Assembly: GCF_014284255.1 (NCBI RefSeq)
Contig: NZ_JACOFV010000002.1
Coordinates: 62,001 to 126,000 of the forward strand
Reading direction: 5' to 3'
Length of the DNA stretch: 64,000 bases
Source: Cognatundibacterium jejuense
Lineage (GTDB): Bacteria; Pseudomonadota; Gammaproteobacteria; Burkholderiales; Burkholderiaceae_D
The position numbers were made by a program, and so were the translations under genes. The notes beneath the pieces are model-generated. The model did no database searches and was not told where the DNA came from. It saw nothing but the letters and a program-made list of their open reading frames with translations. The number at the start of each line of letters is the position of its first letter. Within the stretch, counting starts at the first letter, position 1. Positions 59,810 to 64,000 of this stretch are shown here, in pieces.

Positions 59810-61711
59810 TTACGATTGTTTAGTAACGTCAGTGGTATCGACTGTATCACCAGTTGGTTTCCAGATCTGACCGATAGACAGTGAAGTCAGTTTCTTTTGA
59901 CGACCGTACCAGAGATTCACCACACCGCGCGAAACAAAAACAGAAGAGAAAATCGACGTCAGAATACCCAGGCAATGCACCACAGCAAAACCTTTGATCG
60001 GACCGGAACCAAAAATCAACAAGGCCAGACCAACGATGAAAGTGGTCACGTTGGAATCAAGAATAGTTGCCCATGCGTGCCCAAAACCTTCTTCAATCGC
60101 TTTTTGTGGTGATTTACCGCCACGTAATTCTTCACGGATACGTTCGTTAATCAGCACGTTAGCATCAATCGCCATACCCAGAGCCAAAGCAATCGCGGCA
60201 ATACCAGGCAAGGTCAGCGTTGCTTGCAACAGGGACAAAGTAGCGACCAGCAACAATAAGTTGACCGACAAAGCCAATACGCTGAAGGCACCAAACAACA
60301 TGTAGTACACGATCATGAAGATGGAGATTGCAGCAAAACCATACAAAGTTGAATTACGGCCTTGTTTGATGTTTTCTACGCCCAACTGCGGGCCAATCGT
60401 GCGTTCTTCGATGATTTCCATTGGTGCGGCCAACGAACCTGCGCGCAACAGCAAAGCCAGATCAGCCGAGGCTGAAGCTGTACCCATACCGGTAATAATA
60501 AAACGTGAACCGAGCTCCGCATTGATGGTTGGGGCGATTAATACTTCGCCTTTACCTTTTTCAAACAACACGATCGCCATACGTTTACCGATACGATTGC
60601 GGGTAGCTTCGCGCATTTTGCGGCCACCATCGCCGTTCATATCCACCGACACGGCAGGCTGTTGACGCTCATCGAAGCTCGCAGAAGCACCAGTAATGTA
60701 ATCACCAGTGGCCACAGGATCTTTATTCAAAATCAACCATTCACCACGATTCGATTTGAACAATTCAGCACCAAAAGGCACTGGTGTGTTGGTGTCAACT
60801 GGTCCAATCACACTGTCATCGAGCAAACGCACTTCCAGCGTCGCTGTACGACCAATAATTTCTTTGGCGCGAGCAACGTCCTGAACACCTGGCAATTGCA
60901 CCACGATACGATCAGGGCCTTGTTGCTGAATAATCGGCTCTGCGACTCCCAATTCGTTAACACGCTTAGACAAGGCAGAAATATTTTGTTTTACACCTTC
61001 GGTCACAACGGCTTTCAGTGCCTCTGGTTTCAAGCTCGCTTGCAGATTAAATTCAGTCGCTTCAGTGCCAACCACATCAACAAAATTCACATCCGTTAAT
61101 TGCGTTACCAAAGCGGCCTTTGCTGCGGTACGTGTTTCAGCGTCACGGAATTTAATCCCGATCACATCACCTTCGCGGCTAATGCCAGCATGATGGATTT
61201 CTTTATCACGCAAAATCGCGCGGACACTCGATTGCAAGCCTTGTATGCGTTTGTTCAACACGGCTTTAGTATCAACTTGCATCAAGAAATGTACACCGCC
61301 GCGCAAATCCAGCCCCAGATACATAGGTAAAGCGTTCAGACTTTGCATCCACTTTGGGGTATTCGACAGCAGATTGAAAGCAACCGTATAAGTAGGATCG
61401 GTCGGGTCTGTATTCAGGGCCTTTTCAATCACGTCCTTGGCTTTAAACTGGGTATCAGTATCCGCGAAACGCGCGCGCACTGTTCCTTGTAAACCATTGA
61501 AATCATAAAAAATGCCGTTGTCTTTGAGACCAGCCTGTTGCAAGGCCTGTTCAACACGGTCTGACAAACTGTTATCAATTTTAACTGTCGATTTCGCGCT
61601 ACTGATTTGTACGGCCGGTGATTCGCCGAAAAAATTCGGGGCCGTGTATAAACCGCCAAAAACCAGCGCGATCAAAATCAACAGATACTTCCAGAGTGGG
61701 TAGCGATTCAT
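59810..61711 (-). CDS. secD: Protein translocase subunit SecD
   Basis: Protein of 633 residues from the ATG of MNRYPLWKYLLILIAL; an upstream extension of eleven residues is less likely. It has one N-terminal membrane helix, the LGLDLRGGVHFLMQVD motif, a large periplasmic region and five C-terminal helices with GMAIDANVLINERIREE. It works with SecF and YajC at the inner membrane. A stem-loop lies between it and yajC. Confidence 0.97.
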   Translation of the reverse strand: MNRYPLWKYLLILIALVFGGLYTAPNFFGESPAVQISSAKSTVKIDNSLSDRVEQALQQAGLKDNGIFYDFNGLQGTVRARFADTDTQFKAKDVIEKALNTDPTDPTYTVAFNLLSNTPKWMQSLNALPMYLGLDLRGGVHFLMQVDTKAVLNKRIQGLQSSVRAILRDKEIHHAGISREGDVIGIKFRDAETRTAAKAALVTQLTDVNFVDVVGTEATEFNLQASLKPEALKAVVTEGVKQNISALSKRVNELGVAEPIIQQQGPDRIVVQLPGVQDVARAKEIIGRTATLEVRLLDDSVIGPVDTNTPVPFGAELFKSNRGEWLILNKDPVATGDYITGASASFDERQQPAVSVDMNGDGGRKMREATRNRIGKRMAIVLFEKGKGEVLIAPTINAELGSRFIITGMGTASASADLALLLRAGSLAAPMEIIEERTIGPQLGVENIKQGRNSTLYGFAAISIFMIVYYMLFGAFSVLALSVNLLLLVATLSLLQATLTLPGIAAIALALGMAIDANVLINERIREELRGGKSPQKAIEEGFGHAWATILDSNVTTFIVGLALLIFGSGPIKGFAVVHCLGILTSIFSSVFVSRGVVNLWYGRQKKLTSLSIGQIWKPTGDTVDTTDVTKQS

Positions 61712-61742
61712 AATAAAAAAAGAAGTGGAAGCTAAAAAGCAC

Positions 61743-61772
61743 AACGCAGTCCAAGACTTAATGGACTGCGTT
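61743..61772 (-). repeat. Stem-loop between yajC and secD
   Basis: The perfect 11-base stem AACGCAGTCCA / TGGACTGCGTT with an 8-base loop lies in the 76 bases between the two genes. No T run follows on the minus strand, so it probably modulates rather than ends transcription. Confidence 0.6.
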
Positions 61773-61787
61773 GCCGGTGTTTGCTAA

Positions 61788-62123
61788 TTAAATCGCTTTG
61801 ATGGTGCCTTTAGGCAACAACATCGTCACAGCAATTTTTTGCACGACGATTTCAGTGCCTTCAGACACTTCCAAGGTCACATAGGCTTCAGTCACTTTGA
61901 CTACTTTGCCCAGAATGCCGCCAGAAGTGATGACTTCATCATTCTTCGCCAACGCATCCATCATGGCTTTTTGTTCTTTCTGACGTTTCATTTGTGGGCG
62001 CAACATCAAGAAGTACAACACCACAAACATCAACACCAATGGCAAGAAACTCATCAAGCCACCATCGCCACCAAATACACCACCAGCACCTGCGGACTGC
62101 GCGTAAGCGTTAGAAATAAACAC
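61788..62123 (-). CDS. yajC: Preprotein translocase subunit YajC
   Basis: Protein of 111 residues (E. coli 110) with a Gly/Ala-rich start, one membrane helix (about 23-43, SFLPLVLMFVVLYFLMLRPQ) and the conserved QMKRQKEQKAMMDALAKNDEV and TSGGILGKVVKV after it. It associates with SecDF. The usual upstream tgt gene is not here; an amine oxidoreductase takes that place. Confidence 0.96.
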   Translation of the reverse strand: MFISNAYAQSAGAGGVFGGDGGLMSFLPLVLMFVVLYFLMLRPQMKRQKEQKAMMDALAKNDEVITSGGILGKVVKVTEAYVTLEVSEGTEIVVQKIAVTMLLPKGTIKAI

Positions 62124-62182
62124 GTTAAGACTCCATTCGTTATAAGAAACAGCAGCCCATCAAAACAAGCCGCTTTCGTTGC

Positions 62183-62214
62183 AATTACCCATATATCGTG
62201 ACAGATGGGTAATT
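62183..62214. repeat. Stem-loop between the amine oxidoreductase and yajC
   Basis: AATTACCCAT / ATGGGTAATT is a perfect 10-base inverted repeat with a 12-base loop, in the 250-base gap upstream of yajC. It may be a 3' stem for the upstream gene or part of the yajC regulatory region. Nothing else is clear in the gap. Confidence 0.5.
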
Positions 62215-62373
62215 TTCAATTGGCAAAGCGCCACATTCTAGCATTGGCAAGCAAAAATACCGCTTTTTCGTGCGCTTTACTGTGTTTTGCTAGCAAAACT
62301 TCATCATCTCATTCATTTTTTAGATGATTTTTGGCGTTGCCATAGCAAAACCGTACCAGATTTGCACTCAATT

Positions 62374-63897
62374 TCAGGCAACGTTCATTGTTTCTAGCGC
62401 CAACTCAGCCGTGTTCAATGCACCTTCGACAAACCCCTGATAATCAGAATACGCTTCACCAACAATATGAATATTTTTAGCCCCAGATCCAAAATCAAAG
62501 GCTTTAAACACATCCATCACCTTCCATGAACGTACACCTGGCTGCCAACCGTGATTGGCGGCGCCATACGGCGCACGTGCCCAATCACGGATACCATAGG
62601 TAATGACTGAGTTCTTAATAAACGCCGCGGTTTCTTCCAAGCTCTTTTCTTCAAACATGTGGCGTGCCTGCTCAGTTAAACTTAAACCGGAACGATTAAT
62701 ATCAATCAAGCGCTTCACATCGCGCGCGACAAACAAAGAGAAGGCTTCTACGATTTTGGCATTTTGATCAATTTCTGCGCGGTCGTGCTTATCGCCCTCA
62801 ACCACGTAATGCTTCCAGAACTCGGTCGAAGGACGATCCATGTATAACAAAACCATGCCATGCCCGTCTTTGTCTTTATTCTCTGGGCGGCGGAAATAAT
62901 GAATCTCACGAGTCGGTAAGCAGCTCGCATATTGTTGCGGCTTTTGAGAATAATCCCACCACGGCGCATCCGTCACAAAAAACAGCTTTAGCATCGGGAA
63001 GCCATTCACGGAATCAAGCTGGCTCGACACGTGCTCTGGCAAGGAAGATGCCAATTTAACCAATGGCAAGCGCGGCAACGCCAAAATCAGGCGATCAGTT
63101 TGTAACTGGATCACGCCATTTTTGGTATTGATTTCCAGCTCCAGACGCGGCTGCCCCATCGCCACTTGTTTGAAGCTTTTCAAGGTATGCCCACCAGCCA
63201 GTGTGACATTACTTGATGCGCGCAATTTAGCCATGATGCTATCGGTTAGCTTGGCACTACCACCATCAATCGTTGCCAATTCCTGCCCTACTGTTTTCAA
63301 GGCGCGCAGCCACCAAATGATCCATTCAATTGCATTCAGATTTTCCGGCAGCATGTGGTAAAAAGTACCAGTATCACGCAACTTGGTCAGTGCCAGATGC
63401 GACAACACGCCTTGCGCCGACATCGCATTCCAAAAGCCCATGCTCCATAATGGCTGGCCATTCAACTGCGCGTGTTTGCGCATACGCTGGTAATCGGCTT
63501 CCGTTTGCTTATCGATCCAAGCCTGATCATCGGGTGATTGCCCCATGATCAGCATGATGCCGCGTTTGAGCAGTTGCAATGAATTAAGTCCTAATTCTTC
63601 ATCCGGCAAATCATAGGTTGGGGCATTGACCTCTTCACCTACCGGGCCACTAAAATCAATCAGCTTCACGCCCAGATCACGGCATAAACCTGCAAAGCGT
63701 GGTTGCAGCGTCGGTTCAAAGCGCATTGGGCCCCATTCAGCGGTAAAGCCATCCAGGTCTTCGGTCTCGATGCGACCACCCCAACGATCCGCAGAGCCTT
63801 CCAACACCACCACTTGCTGACCGGACTCAGCGAGCCGCCAGGCGCAATACAAACCGGCAATACCGCCACCCGCGATCACCACAGGATGAAAATTCAT
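62374..63897 (-). CDS. FAD-dependent amine oxidoreductase (flavin monoamine oxidase family)
   Basis: Protein of 507 residues with the FAD-binding VIAGGGIAGLYCAWRLAESG (Gly10-Gly15 region) and RWGGRIETED motif at the N-terminus, and a C-terminal FAD contact in IHIVGEAYSDYQGFVEGALNTAE. This is the amine oxidase/protoporphyrinogen oxidase superfamily. No signal peptide. The substrate amine is unknown, and there are no pathway partners beside it. The start ATG is preceded by AGGAGA. The last 103 bases of the window (63898-64000) hold only its upstream region. Confidence 0.88.
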   Translation of the reverse strand: MNFHPVVIAGGGIAGLYCAWRLAESGQQVVVLEGSADRWGGRIETEDLDGFTAEWGPMRFEPTLQPRFAGLCRDLGVKLIDFSGPVGEEVNAPTYDLPDEELGLNSLQLLKRGIMLIMGQSPDDQAWIDKQTEADYQRMRKHAQLNGQPLWSMGFWNAMSAQGVLSHLALTKLRDTGTFYHMLPENLNAIEWIIWWLRALKTVGQELATIDGGSAKLTDSIMAKLRASSNVTLAGGHTLKSFKQVAMGQPRLELEINTKNGVIQLQTDRLILALPRLPLVKLASSLPEHVSSQLDSVNGFPMLKLFFVTDAPWWDYSQKPQQYASCLPTREIHYFRRPENKDKDGHGMVLLYMDRPSTEFWKHYVVEGDKHDRAEIDQNAKIVEAFSLFVARDVKRLIDINRSGLSLTEQARHMFEEKSLEETAAFIKNSVITYGIRDWARAPYGAANHGWQPGVRSWKVMDVFKAFDFGSGAKNIHIVGEAYSDYQGFVEGALNTAELALETMNVA

Positions 63898-64000
63898 GTT
63901 GTCTCCTTTTTATTTTTACGTCTATGCAGCGAGCGTTGATCTCAGCCACAGAGCTATCAGCAATGCAGAAAATCTGTCAGACGCGATTTTACCCTCGGAG

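Overview
The window reads as ordinary chromosome of a Gram-negative betaproteobacterium, most likely Burkholderiales and probably an Oxalobacteraceae member with moderate-to-low GC (Undibacterium-like). This is inference from protein style, from the order glyQ-glyS-gmhB-plsC-M48 peptidase-gloA, from lptD-surA-pdxA-ksgA divergent from amgK-murU-pepP-ubiH, and from the hemP-bfd-tonB-bfr iron cluster. I see no phage, insertion sequence, CRISPR array, rRNA or tRNA. Most genes are housekeeping and densely packed.

Layout. 1-6.1 kb: the start of a sensor kinase and its OmpR-type regulator, divergent from a TonB-dependent receptor, then a cytochrome b561, a small cysteine-rich protein on the opposite strand and a YncE-like beta-propeller. 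6.2-14.5 kb (minus): YkgJ-type protein, S9 peptidase, a secreted unknown, a DEDDy exonuclease, and a PAS-PAS-GGDEF-EAL protein translationally coupled to a small unknown. 14.8-21 kb (plus): glyQ, glyS, gmhB, plsC, a YgjP-type metallopeptidase and gloA. 21.5-28.9 kb (minus): pgi, ksgA, pdxA, surA, lptD. 29-33.7 kb (plus): amgK, murU, pepP, a ubiH-type hydroxylase and a small basic protein. 33.7-36.8 kb: an Lrp/AsnC regulator divergent from ornithine cyclodeaminase and arginase, which together would convert arginine to proline. 36.9-40.3 kb (minus): the three-part transhydrogenase pntAA-pntAB-pntB with panD inserted after pntAA. 40.8-48.3 kb: nudJ-mnmA, an RpiR-type regulator, a large unknown, then ahpC-ahpF with nested palindromes between them. 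48.6-52 kb: psd, then an iron cluster (Fur-box-like site, hemP, a gene broken by an in-frame stop, bfd, tonB, bfr). 52-58.4 kb: a glutathione transferase, purB, a cytochrome b561-yceI-yceI-marR cluster headed by a strong palindromic operator candidate, a transglutaminase-like unknown and a VOC protein. 58.8-63.9 kb (minus): yajC-secD-secF and an FAD amine oxidoreductase.

How they work together. Envelope biogenesis is prominent: LptD/SurA for outer-membrane assembly, GmhB for LPS heptose, PlsC and Psd for phospholipids, AmgK/MurU for peptidoglycan sugar recycling, SecDF-YajC for export. Redox and iron functions form the second theme: AhpCF, transhydrogenase, two b561 proteins, and the hemP/bfd/tonB/bfr set. 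I did not find a convincing new multi-gene system. The best leads are the interrupted gene in the hemP cluster, panD inside the transhydrogenase cluster, the operator of the b561-yceI cluster, the repeats and palindromes at 3.9 kb and 47.6 kb, and several unassigned proteins.
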